From: Xiphydria camelus
Taxonomy: Eukaryota > Arthropoda > Insecta > Hymenoptera > Xiphydriidae
Direction of reading: 5' to 3'
Assembly: GCA_963678675.1 (NCBI GenBank)
Contig: OY783195.1
Coordinates: 31,639,006 to 31,703,005 of the forward strand
DNA: 64,000 nucleotides
Of this stretch, positions 37,256 through 48,462 are shown one piece after another. Position 1 is the stretch's first letter, and each line of letters begins with the position of its first letter. The translations under genes were made by a program, and so were the position numbers. Below the pieces are notes generated by a model. The model searched no databases. It saw only the letters and a program-made list of their open reading frames with translations, and was not told the DNA's origin.

Positions 37256-37737
37256 CACTGAGAGAAATAATTGCTAGTGTCAAAAATATCTTTCTTTAAT
37301 CAAGAACATATGACCTTATACATTTTTTATAAAATACAGATTCTTGATCGATGAACACATTCTTCATTCAAGAATATCATCGTGCACCGAGACCAATATT
37401 TGCTCGTTCGAAATAAACGTGTTTGTGGATAGTCCTAAGAATACATCGATTTGATTCGAATGGATACCGATTTAATCCAAATAATGTTCAATTCAATCAA
37501 TGATATTAACATACGTCCGATCAATATTCATTCTAATCGTATAAATGTGCTCTTAGGACTACTCCGAAACACGTTTATTTCGATGGAGCAAATGTTTTCC
37601 TCAGTGTGTGGGAACGAGAAATTTTTCCTACGCAAAAAAAACACAATTACTCAACCACGGCTCGATTCTGAAATCACATCACATTTTTGATCGAAGGAAG
37701 CATTTCTTTGTGACTCCAAGAATTATTTCTCTGGGTG
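37256..37737 (+). mobile_element. Family G element with a nested insertion
   Basis: CACTGAGAGAAATAATTGCT to AAGAATTATTTCTCTGGGTG, with TA on both sides. At 482 bp it is much longer than its relatives, because a second element (37385-37606) sits inside it. Intron 1, less than 1 kb from exon 1. Confidence 0.82.
37385..37606. mobile_element. Nested inverted-repeat element inside family G copy
   Basis: Ends CACCGAGACCAATATTTGCTC and GAGCAAATGTTTTCCTCAGTG are inverted repeats, continued inward by AATAAACGTGTTT and AAACACGTTTATT and by AGTCCTAAGA and TCTTAGGACT. Removing it leaves host sequence that aligns with the copy at 28613. A TG flanks each side. Confidence 0.8.
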
Positions 37738-38541
37738 TAGGAGAGCTCGATGAAAAGTGTCCCGAGAAATTCCATTGAAACGGTACCGAGTCGAGGTGTG
37801 CGAGGACTTGGAAATCCACGACGACCTCCATATTGTATCTGTTCGATTGTGCACTCGAATCGTTAACACTGTCCGCGCGACCGACTGTCCGAGTTTCCAT
37901 TTCGGAGATTTCCATGATAGACGTGAGAACGCAATGGTGTGTCAACCTTTCTCTCTATGTACAGGTACATCGCGCGTGTCTACGAAGCCGTCGATTCCCT
38001 TCTCTCTCTTTCTCTCTCCCTCCCTCTCCCTCCCTCACGGCGACGAAAATCCGCGAGAGACTTTGTTTTCGTCCTCGAGTTAACTCGCACGTACAACACC
38101 GTACGACGCTAGATACGATACGTACCGTTACGGCGAGGCCCGATATACCGGGTAAGCGTCGGATTACGATTCGAATCGCTCGCGATCGGCGAACAAATTG
38201 CTTTGGGAATACGATAAAGAGTCGCCGATAATGTGTGTCTTATCGGTGAACAAATAGACATCGTCGCGCCTAGACCGCGAAACGATACGCTGTGGGAATA
38301 AATGACGTCTCGAGGAGAAAACGCGCTATGATACTCGGAAAGCGCTAACGAGCGCTGCATCTCGCGATCGGTCGATCGCGGAGAAAAATGTTTCCAACGA
38401 AAGTTGTAGCTGGTAAAATCGCGATCAACTTTCGTACGGGGCGTTTTTTTCTCCGACCGGCCGATCACGAGATATCCGCTGTAGAAATTTGCAGAGTCGA
38501 TCTACTCGGTACCAAAAAAAGGACGAGGATCGAACGCTCAC

Positions 38542-38647
38542 CTCGAATCTTCGTCTCCTGCGGATCGAGCGGCGGGACCCGTAATGGGTGACTTTGCTGG
38601 CCCGGTTTCTTCAGCAAGACACCCACCACCTGCGGTGCCATCATCAT
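38542..38647 (-). CDS. Exon 1 (start codon) of the PH-like-domain gene
   Basis: The reading starts at three consecutive ATGs (38647, 38644, 38641) and gives MMMAPQVVGVLLKKPGQQSH and further residues to Arg35. It leaves in phase 1 at a strong donor (ATTCGAG/gtgagcg, from 38541) that fits exon 2. An in-frame TAG lies ten codons upstream, so the coding start is probably here, at the first or second ATG. No TATA box is obvious upstream. DNA from about 38.7 to 40.4 kb is CpG-rich, as often seen around insect housekeeping promoters. The model rests on splice phase and protein-like composition; an additional 5' noncoding exon cannot be excluded. Confidence 0.7.
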
Positions 38648-40608
38648 CCCGCCTCGCTTTCCTCGGGGCTAATCCTTCATGCGAAATCGCCGGTCATCGT
38701 TCGCGCACCACGCGGTTCCGAGAACTCGTCACTTCTGTATCTCACACTCTAAACGGGATGTAGAAACGATATTCGCGGGAGGACGGGGAGCGCAAAATTA
38801 ACGACTCGCACGGATCGTGACTTCGTGCCGGCGAGGTCCTCCCGAGTATACACAACGCAATTGATAGACGAGCGTATCTGCGGAACAACACACCTAGCGC
38901 GCGCGCGCGCCCGCGTAAATTTCCAAAATCCACACACCTCAGCGCTAGGCCGAGCGGCGCGCGGCGACTTTCTATTTCTCTCCCTCCGCGTTCTCCTCTT
39001 CGTCTTCCTTTCCTTCTTTCCCCTGTCAAAACCGCGGCTGGGGTCGCGCGCGAGAGGAAGGGAGGGAGAGGGTACAGGCGGATCCGATCTCGTACGAAGG
39101 AACCGGCAGCACAGCTGCTAATTTGTCCGTCCGTCCGTCGCTTTATCGGAGCGGCGTCGGCGGTACGTTGCGCGGGGCTTTCGTTGTCGAGGAAGAAGAA
39201 GATCGGTGCTTTTTCTCGTCGAGTGTCGTCCGGACGATTTTTTGCGTCGAGACGGAATGCGTCGGTACCCGCGACGTCGATACTATCCTATCCGTGACGT
39301 CAGGCTCGATACAGCACTCTCGATCCCACGAGCGCGGGAATCACACGGAAGTACGAGTTCAGGACCTTTGATATTGATATCCGGTCACTCTCGAGGACCG
39401 CGCGCGGATCACCGGTGCTGCGATTGCACCACGAAACTCGCGTTACGGCGAACGCGAACGGCACTTTCCAGTTTAAGGAGAGATCTCACTGTCACACGCA
39501 CCTCGGTCAACTTTGACCCACCGAAACTTTCGGAGCTTTGTCGCGCCTGCGAAATCCGTAGCACCGGAGGAATTCGAAAAATTCCCCCTCCCCCCCTGCA
39601 CAATCGCCGAAAGCGACGCACGTGACGCGACCCGCGATCCACGTCCGCGTGATCGATCCCCTTCCCCCTAATTTCGCGGCGCGGCGGGAAAATTGCACTG
39701 GCTGCCCGAGGCGCGTTGACCGGCGCGCGAAAAATCCACCAACACCCCCCCGTCCACCATGACGCACCGCGTTCGGAGTACGACTAAACTGTCAGGCGGA
39801 AGAGCGGGTATCGTGCACCACGCCGCCTGGTCTTTCTATCCCCTCCGCGTCGCGGCGACTCCACCGCCTCGCCCCTCACTCTTCCCTTCCCGCGTCGATC
39901 GCGCGGCTCCTTCGATTCACGGATGCTGTTGCGTCGCGTTAACACCGCTGCACGTCGCACCGTAACGGGGTCGACGAGATTTTGGAAAAAGGCAAAACGG
40001 GAAACGCACGGCCGCCGGGGAAACGCGGTGCGTTTCGTCGTACTTCCGGTAATCGGGGGAGGTGCAGGTGGTTCCCGGTCGATGGGATTGTTCGGTGGGG
40101 GAACTTTCGACGGGGTGATACGTATAGATCTTTATCGGAAGTCACCAGCCGTGTAACACCAATCGTCGAAATCAGCGACGCGTCTCCCGATTATCGGAAA
40201 ACCATGATGCGTCTCTCCTCTCCGTATACGAGAGAATCGAGATTGAAATGCGTTCGACGCACTCGAGCGCCCGTCTGCCTCCGCTGCAGCTTTCCGCCGC
40301 CGCGTCTCTATTTCTCTCGAACGCGACAACAGAGGAGGTGGAGACTGGGAGAAGTGGAGCGCCGCGCACATCGTACCGAGATTAATTGCGTTCGCCGCGC
40401 CGAGATGGACGACCACCACCGATAAGAAGCGTTGTAAATCGAAACTCGATATACGGGGCTTCTCCTCGTGTCGGGGACGCGCCGACCGAAAGATATTGAA
40501 CTCGAAATGGATCGAACGCTTCCGATTGCGAGTAATGACTGCGATGATTAATTGGTCGGGTGATGGAGTTGTAGACGTGGCTATAAATAGAAGTGAGTGG
40601 TGTCTTTT

Positions 40609-40633
40609 CTCTCTCTCTCTCTCTCTCTCTCTC
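40609..40633. repeat. (CT)n microsatellite
   Basis: About 12 units, upstream of the main gene. Confidence 0.88.
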
Positions 40634-41699
40634 CGCCGCTAAATTATTTTTCCCCTCAAATGGAAGACCCGACGTCGTTAAACCGCATCGATACGTGCTT
40701 TCGAACCGATCGAGAGCGAAACAACAGCCGCGCGGAGGCATTTATCTGGCGCATCCCGTTTATAGTTTTACGTCACTCGAAACGCATCCACGCTATGCCA
40801 TTCACCGGAATCACGTACGCATGGAACTGCGACCCATTATGCCGTCAATGGACCACACAAGGAAAAGTTACCCTCGCATTACAGATCCGTGCGATTTCGA
40901 GATGCCGCGAGAGCGGCTCTCGTAACTAACGTCGCGTTGAAGTCTCGAAGAATACCTAGGGTATTCGGCGAGTTTTTCACAACCCCTCTTCACGAAATGT
41001 AATAGCGTCGCGGTACCCTATATACGCGCGATTCAGGACACCCCAACTTCTCGTCCTCTCGGCTGCGTTACGAGTGTTGGTTTTGCTTACCGCTAAACCG
41101 ACACCGCAGACTGAGAAAAATATCGCGGGGTGAAAGAGACGGCAGCGTCGTATCGGGGGGTTAGTGTCGCTGCGACGACGCATTAGCGCGTTCGTCGCAT
41201 TGTCGATGGGTCGGCGAGAAAGAGGCTCTAGTTTACGACGAGGCAAAATATTGCGGACAGGTGAAGAAATATAGGGTCGACGGTGAATTTCACGGGAAAT
41301 CGAGGACTCGTGTAATTCTTTGCTCAGGTATTCGTCGGCTCATCCGCCTCTCCGTACGATCGCATTGCGAACGATCCAGACTTGTTGATCGCCACGAATG
41401 GACACCGTATATGTATATCTGACTACCAATCGCGCATCAAACTCGCTAACAATCGTTCACCTTCAACGAGGTTTATTAAACTTGGCAGACGGTTTAGAAA
41501 ACGCACGGGGAGGATGCTTGAGTCACACCACAGCATGCATTGTATGCATAGCATACGTATGTGTGTGTTGTGTACCGTATGCACGTAGAGCACGACCACG
41601 CTTTAGTCGCGGAGGTGTTGGTTATCGATTGAAATCGAACGGTGTATTACGTTATTTACCACACTCCAGTTTCAACGGAAATACGTAGAATTGATGTGC

Positions 41700-41960
41700 T
41701 CGACGATTCCATTCCAAGAATCGAAATCTGTAGAATTCGACACTCCGCCAGGCGGTCCGATGTATTTTTTTCGTGCTGATTCCGAAAATCATGGATTCGT
41801 CGAGCAAATCTCAAAAGAACACTGAAACATCAATGATTGTATCGCAGGAAAAGAATAACCGTCTTATGCAAAGATCGCCTCAATTTTCATTGAAGGGCTG
41901 TTATTTGACAGTCGATGACCGTGATGTTTGTCCAATTAAATATTTTATTTTTTTTCAATC
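41700..41960. repeat. Family H copy, diverged
   Basis: Contains GGTCCGATGTATTTTTTTCG and TGCTGATTCCGAAAATCATG. The right half is strongly changed. Confidence 0.65.
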
Positions 41961-43312
41961 GACTCGATTTTTTTATCAGGGCAGCACAGAAGAATAGATG
42001 GACAGATAGAGAGATACGTACCAAGAAAGGGCGATTCGATGTGCACTTTTCTACCGGAGCGGACGCTAGGCCGTGAGACACCTTTTACTTTCACTGCAAA
42101 GCCAAGTAATCGACGGTCGTTACGCCACGGTAACTTTATGGATCAATTATATTTTAATAAATAATTGTTTCGAAATCTCAGCGCGCGCATTCACGTGGCG
42201 GATTTCTGCGAGGCGTTAGTCCACTATCAACATTTTTCTCCGAAACGTTCGATCTTGGTGTCGCGGCAATTTGGAATTTTGATTTTCAATAATGACCACC
42301 TAATGGGATACGCTTGTTCGGTCGTTAAGTTTACGTAAACGCGTACACGTATGGGCATCGGCGCGTGCAACGCGGCGCGTTTCCGTTAACAAGACGTCTC
42401 GGAGATTTTTTTTTTTTTGGAACGGTACTCGAAATTTTTAATTCCCTAGAATCGCCACGCGAGATGCACTCTGCCCTCGGCTCGATGCACTCGCGCATCG
42501 GCGATGCAGAATTTCTGTAAATTCGCCCCTCCCTTCCGTGCGATTCACAGAAACACGCGAGTGTTCATAACCGTTTCGCCCGCGAACCGTGTCCGCTGAG
42601 CAACGAATCCAAATTTAGCCCGTTGCATACGTGGCCATTGCATTACGCGTTGATACCTTTAAGCCGCTGTTTTGACTTTTCCCCCGGGGCAGGATGTACG
42701 TGCCAAATCGCACGGATCGCGCGCGCCGTGCTTTTTTCGATTCGGCGTCGCCTCGAGGGTCGCGCGAGGAAACGCTCGCGAGTCGTGTAGAGTTTTTCTG
42801 GAAAGTCGCTGGCCGGATTGGTGCCGTAATCTGCGGGGGCAATTTCGAAGGGTGTTTTTTTGTTTTGTTAAACGGTACATCTCCAACTGATTTTTATGGG
42901 CTGCCGAAGGAAATATCCCGCCTAGCACTATAACTCGTAATAACGATCGGCTCTTCGAAATGATTTATTACAAATTGTGAAAAAACCCCTCTTTATAATA
43001 TAATATTATCTTTGCCCTCGAAGCCTCCTCGACGTTGACGATTGAGATATGTATATACGATGCTCCCCTGTGCATCAGCGCTTCATCGCGCGACAGGGTC
43101 TTTAAAGGGGGTTCTGGAAATGACGCCGATAGCATCCGCGCGCTACGTCGAGGCGTAGGATTTCCCGATTAGACGCAACGAGAAGAATAGACCGTCCGGA
43201 GACGGTCGCTGAAATACGACGTGACTCACGTAGAATTATCAATGTGCAATCTGTGCATCCAGCTTCGCTTAATTTGACGAGCATGTAGTAGGAGAATCTA
43301 CCGTTCGAGAAA

Positions 43313-43335
43313 GAGAGAGAGAGAGAGAGAGAGAG
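43313..43335. repeat. (GA)n microsatellite
   Basis: About 11 units of GA on the plus strand in the noncoding stretch at 43 kb. Confidence 0.88.
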
Positions 43336-45768
43336 TCAATTTTTCGGTCGTAAATAATTTTTGTCGTTCCGGCCGCATTGTTCGCTGAACGAATAATCGT
43401 AGGATGTACATTTTCAATATGGTGATTACACGCTTGTTACGCGTGCTTTCCGCTACCTCCATACAGCAGTGGCCGGCGGCAATCGTGCAATCCTCATAGG
43501 CGAGCCGACGGTCAAGAGGGAAGCAAACGCGCGACTCTCTCGCAACGAACTCTGCTACCGCGCATAATTTGAACAAATTCTAGTCACGGCGCGTTAAGTT
43601 TTTGTCGTCTTTCCTTTGCTTCGCGACGTTGGTCGAATATTTTACGACGCTCCATTCCAGTTGGTTGGTTAATCATCTCGCCACAAATCTTCGTTCCGTT
43701 TAAATAGGCAAGATGCATCGCCCCGCGGTCGTGATATATGGAAACGTATATATCTTGTACGCGACGAACTCTGTATTCACTCTCGTTTCTCTAAACGACT
43801 CGTAGATTAAGCGCTTTGTCAAGATCATCGCGTGATCGGATTAATCATTGCGCATCGTTACAAGTGCTCGAGTGCTGGAGAAACTTGCGTTGGTTTCGTC
43901 TTATTTATAGATTGATGAAAAATTCAGTAAAGCTGTGCGCTTGTATTTATTTTCGCGGTTGCGAAAAAGAATATCAGCAATCGCTTCATTTTTTTGAAAG
44001 GTTCGCACGCTTTCTCCTCATCGTATGGTAATAATTAATTAGAGATCACTATTTTATCGACATCTGTTTATCGGAGAGAGCAACTTTATCGAGTGGCGGT
44101 ATTTGGCGTTCCAGCGTTCCAGGAACGATTACCTGCAGTTGGTAATATTTCGGTTATTTTCAGTGTTTTTTCCGACAATAAATTTCCTTCCGATCATTTT
44201 ACGTAGGAAAGGAACATTGTTGCTTCTATTCGTGCAGAGGACACCACGCTCCTGTTTACACATTATAATCACGCTTTCCAACATTACGAACCCCTCCCCA
44301 TCAATCATGTCCACGGGCCGTCCACGTAATATCACAGTACCCGGAGCCGTATGTAATTACAGCAATAGGTGTTTCTCGACATTTCACGAATTACCATATC
44401 TGGAAATAAACACTGAAATGATTTTTCACGAGTTACTCGTTCAGCGATTCGGGCGGATAACGTACCATTTTATTACAGTCCATTAATCGCGAAAGACCGA
44501 GATTCGCATCTATTTATAAGTCGAAATATATTTACAATGATTGCAAAAATAAGTATAATAGCTAGATATTATACAAACTATTCGCATTACTTCGCATTTA
44601 TTTAATATACACAATTCAGCTATATTTTTTTTCTTGTAGCGCCGACTTATGCACCCGCATTTTACGTGGCATAACGTCGAGAGCAAATCCGCGTTTTCCT
44701 CGCGGAAAAATGCGAGCGCTTGTCTCTTCCGGGGTACCTACCTTTTAACGTTCGCTAAACGCGGAGAGCGCGGTGTACACGGATCGCTGAAGAAGCAGAA
44801 TTACAAGCGAAGCTTTTACGGCATGTATCCACTATACTGTATAAAGCTGTTGGCTAGCGAGGGTGGCGCACTGCGGCCGGTCGCCACTCTACCTCGCATT
44901 CTAAGCAGTCCGGTGGTTGAAATTTTTAAAACGCTTTTATCGTAGTTTTCTTTGGAAATGCTCGTACATGCAAATGTTCGATATTATACGGAGAGGGAGA
45001 AAGGGCGAGGATTTTGGTCGTCGAGTGCGGCTTAGGGGGTCTCATATTCTGGACTCGTAATTTAAACTATCGATACGAAACTAATTACAAGCTCGTGCTT
45101 AATTTTCAGTTCTCTTTAAATATTGTGCTTGTCTTAAATTCTCTCTCCGGTATAGGGCTTTCATTTTTATTCGAGGCCAAGCGATGGTTTATTTCAGAGT
45201 AAACAGATTTTTCGCTATTCTCTGTCTCAAAATTTGTTTCACTTGATTTTAGCGTAGTTCCATCTTCGTTATCACAGTGGTGCCATCCATACGAGACGGT
45301 GAAACAAGCCAAAATTAACTCCCAGGTAATCAACAAAAGAGGACGTTAATTCACCTGCATTCCGCGATTCCAAAAGCTTCCGGCGGAAGACGAGAAGTAC
45401 CTTATTGAAGCAGTCAGGGGTAGGTCGAGAAATCCTCATTTAGAAGCGGGCCGCAAGCTCTCGAGAGCTCGGTATCCCTCCGCTACCGACTTCGAAACGA
45501 AGCTGCCGCTCTTATGCACATGCACGCCTGCATCATGTATGCCCTCTTCGCTCCGCTCCTTTCCTTTTAAACATTCATTGATTTATCGCCGCCAACTGCA
45601 CGAGCGTGGCCTTACCGCCGCTCGCGCAATTTGCGCGTTATTTAAAAGTTTCTCGGAATACGCGAGGGAGGCTTTTTTGCGAGTTTAATTTCCGAAGGAC
45701 TTGGTTGGAAAAAGTCTGAGAACGACGAGAAAACTTTCCTTTATTAGACTCTTATGAGGTGGAGAAGG

Positions 45769-45793
45769 AAATAATAATAATAATAATAATAAT
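45769..45793. repeat. (AAT)n trinucleotide repeat
   Basis: Eight AAT units in noncoding DNA. Confidence 0.88.
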
Positions 45794-46405
45794 ACGTTTG
45801 TCCTTAAGAAATTGTCTCGTTGCCATCGGACGGTTCCAATGATGATTCGATCACTCGCTGATCATCACCGCGGAAGACAATCAAACTTGACCGCAACGAC
45901 AGCAAATTTGCCTCGTAGATCCGCAATTCTCCGTTCCCCTTCGGCCTGGGAAAATCTCATTTTCCCAATAACCGATAATTTCATTTCCACTTTCAGCCGA
46001 GCTTCCGCATCCGCGCGCTTCGCTGTAAACGCTCATTATCCGCTCGCGCAGAGCTCGTTGCCGTCATTGTCGACGCGCATCGCTCTTCCGCAGTGTCATT
46101 CCTCTTCGTGCTCCTCCACCTCTACCCTCTGCCCGGCCGTCGACGACCCTTTTTCCCTTTCCCCGTGTTCATCTCCGTTGAGCATCCCGCGCCGCGCAAC
46201 ATCCCCGCGTATCGAACGGCCGTTGACGTCATTGAACTCCCCGCGACGTCACGCCGACGGTGCTCATCTTCCGCGCTGCTCACTTTAATGACGATACTCT
46301 CGTAACGCGTTTCATCTCTGTCGCGCCCCGCATCGTCGAGCCACGGCGTCGCTCAATTTTAATGAGACTCTTCCCACCGCACCGTTTCGACCTTCTCGGG
46401 GTATA

Positions 46406-46551
46406 AGGCCATCACACGTGAAAAAACGTAAGCAGTAACAGTAAGGATTGACCAATCAGAAAGCCTGTTTAAGCATAATTCCGTAAGAATGATATTTCTG
46501 ATTGGTCAATCCTTACTGTTACTACTTACGTTTCTTCACGTGTGATGGCCT
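46406..46551. repeat. Nearly perfect 146-bp hairpin (foldback)
   Basis: Two 57-bp arms (46406-46462 and 46495-46551) match with only two mismatches around a 32-bp loop. The arm begins AGGCCATCACACGTGAA. TATA-like bases flank both ends. It has no coding capacity. It could be a young foldback transposon or a hairpin-RNA locus. Confidence 0.9.
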
Positions 46552-47387
46552 ATAGCACGCAGAGGAAGCACGTGACGGGGCGGCTCAAAAGGCGATCCTC
46601 GTACCTCGCGCGGTATTCGTAGAATTAGCCTCGAGACGAGAAGATTTCTGGGGGGAATACGATCCGAAATCCGACGCGGTACGCCAACCGAAGAACCGTG
46701 AAAGAATGACCGAACGACGGATACACCGCGGCGGGTGTCGCGATGCCGCGGTATCGAATTTCTGCCGAATCCACTACAGCGGTCGCCACGGCAAATCCCA
46801 CTTATCGCGCGAAACATCTTTCGCGCGCTCTTACAAGTATAGTACACGTGAAGGACCCGCGCAATCTATGCAGGCAGCGAACGCACTTCGCGCGACGTTG
46901 AACGAAAGGGGATTATTTTTAACCTTTCCCCTCTGTACCCTTCTCCACTCTCCGCATTGAACGAAACCGGGGTGCACCCGCGTGTGAGGCGTCATTGGGG
47001 GTCTACGGGGGCGACCTCATGCCCGAAACTCGTGTAGGTCACGTATGTCTGTACAGTCCGGCCTTACGTGACTACGACCACCGGGATTTTTGCGGGGTAC
47101 GTCGGTGGTAGTCGGACGCGGTCGTTATATCTCGCGGTTCGTTGTGTTGAAAGGTAAAGGCTTTGGGTAAAGATCGCGTGGGTACGAAAAGGTCGGAATT
47201 TTTGTCCGGAATATATTTCATTCGCGATCGGTCAATCGCAAAAATATCAAACGTCGACGCAAGCGATTTTGAAAAGGCTTTCGCGACACATTTTGATCGA
47301 TGTAGATCGACGTTATCGCAGATTCGTATGCAAGCAAATCGTATCTTCGAACCCGCGACGTCACGGGAGGTCGGACTGTATCGTACA

Positions 47388-47553
47388 CTTTCTCTCTCTC
47401 TCTCTCTCTCTCGCCCCCGCGTTCGGCATTTCGCGTGCTTCCTTCCCTCCCCTTTTCTCTTTGAAGCAAAAGCGCGCGCGCGCGCGCACAAGTGGAATTG
47501 GGAAAGGGGGAAGGAGGGAGGTAGAACGAGAGAGAAAGAGAGAGAGAGAGAAA
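47388..47553. repeat. Cluster of (CT)n, (GC)n and (GA)n tracts
   Basis: CT run at 47388-47412, alternating GC at about 47471-47487, and GA run at 47528-47550. The flanking polypurine/polypyrimidine blocks of opposite sense give long chance frames on both strands. Confidence 0.85.
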
Positions 47554-48431
47554 AATGTGACGGTAGAAGAAGGCAAATCCGACGACGAAGCATTGGTATG
47601 GAGGCAGTGCCACCAATCGCAAGGGACCATTGATCTGACATTCCAAGAGTGACGTCACTCTAACGTGGAAACGGGTCACAAACGTCACGAAAAAACGACT
47701 CCACCCCCGGCTGATTGTGACACGCACCGAGAGAGCGTGGACGGAATTAAAGGGGGGAGCCAAAGGGAGACGAGAATAGGGGAAAGAGCGTTTTACCGCG
47801 GGGTGGATATCGAATCGAAGCACGAATCTATCGGTATCTGGATTGAACATTTTCGAATATAGGACATTCTATGGAATTTCGATTTTCTCGGTGAATTACA
47901 GAATCTCCTCTAAGCGCGTATGAGATCATTTAGATTTACGTAACTGGCGAGTAAAAGTACGCGAAAGGATATGTCATTAACGAGTTTCGTGCTCGAGAAT
48001 ATAGCATCCGCACTTTTTGACCAATTTAACCGTGACCGAGCGCGTGTTTTGCGTCATTGGAAAGCACGCTGCTTGCATGAGCTCACTCGACGCAGAACGA
48101 GAGGATCGAACAGGTGTTTCGAACTCTCGAAAGAGAAAAGAAATTGCGTGTAAATTTAAATTTCTCCACGAGGCGTTTGTTTTTTTTTTGTTATCAAACG
48201 TTAAGAATCTTGTTAATTAAATTCTGAGATTTCATCTCGATCGCGGCTCAGACTCTCTATCAAATGTAGCGATAGCTTTATCTCCTCGAGCTTTCCACTC
48301 AGGGCGTAGCACGGGGACAAAACGCCATCGCCGTCGACGAAAGCGAGCGATGCATGAATTTCTGAAGAACGATGCGTGACTTGCGCGTGAGAAAGGAAAG
48401 TCGTTTTCATCACCTCCTTCCTGAAACAGTC

Positions 48432-48462
48432 TCTATCTCTCTCTCTCTCTCTTTCTCTCTCG
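48432..48462. repeat. (CT)n microsatellite, interrupted
   Basis: CT run broken by a few T substitutions. Confidence 0.85.

Noticed and set aside
37740..37945. Protein-like minus-strand frame between exons 1 and 2
   Set aside because: Lacks a credible donor and joins poorly with phase 1; part of it is family G sequence.
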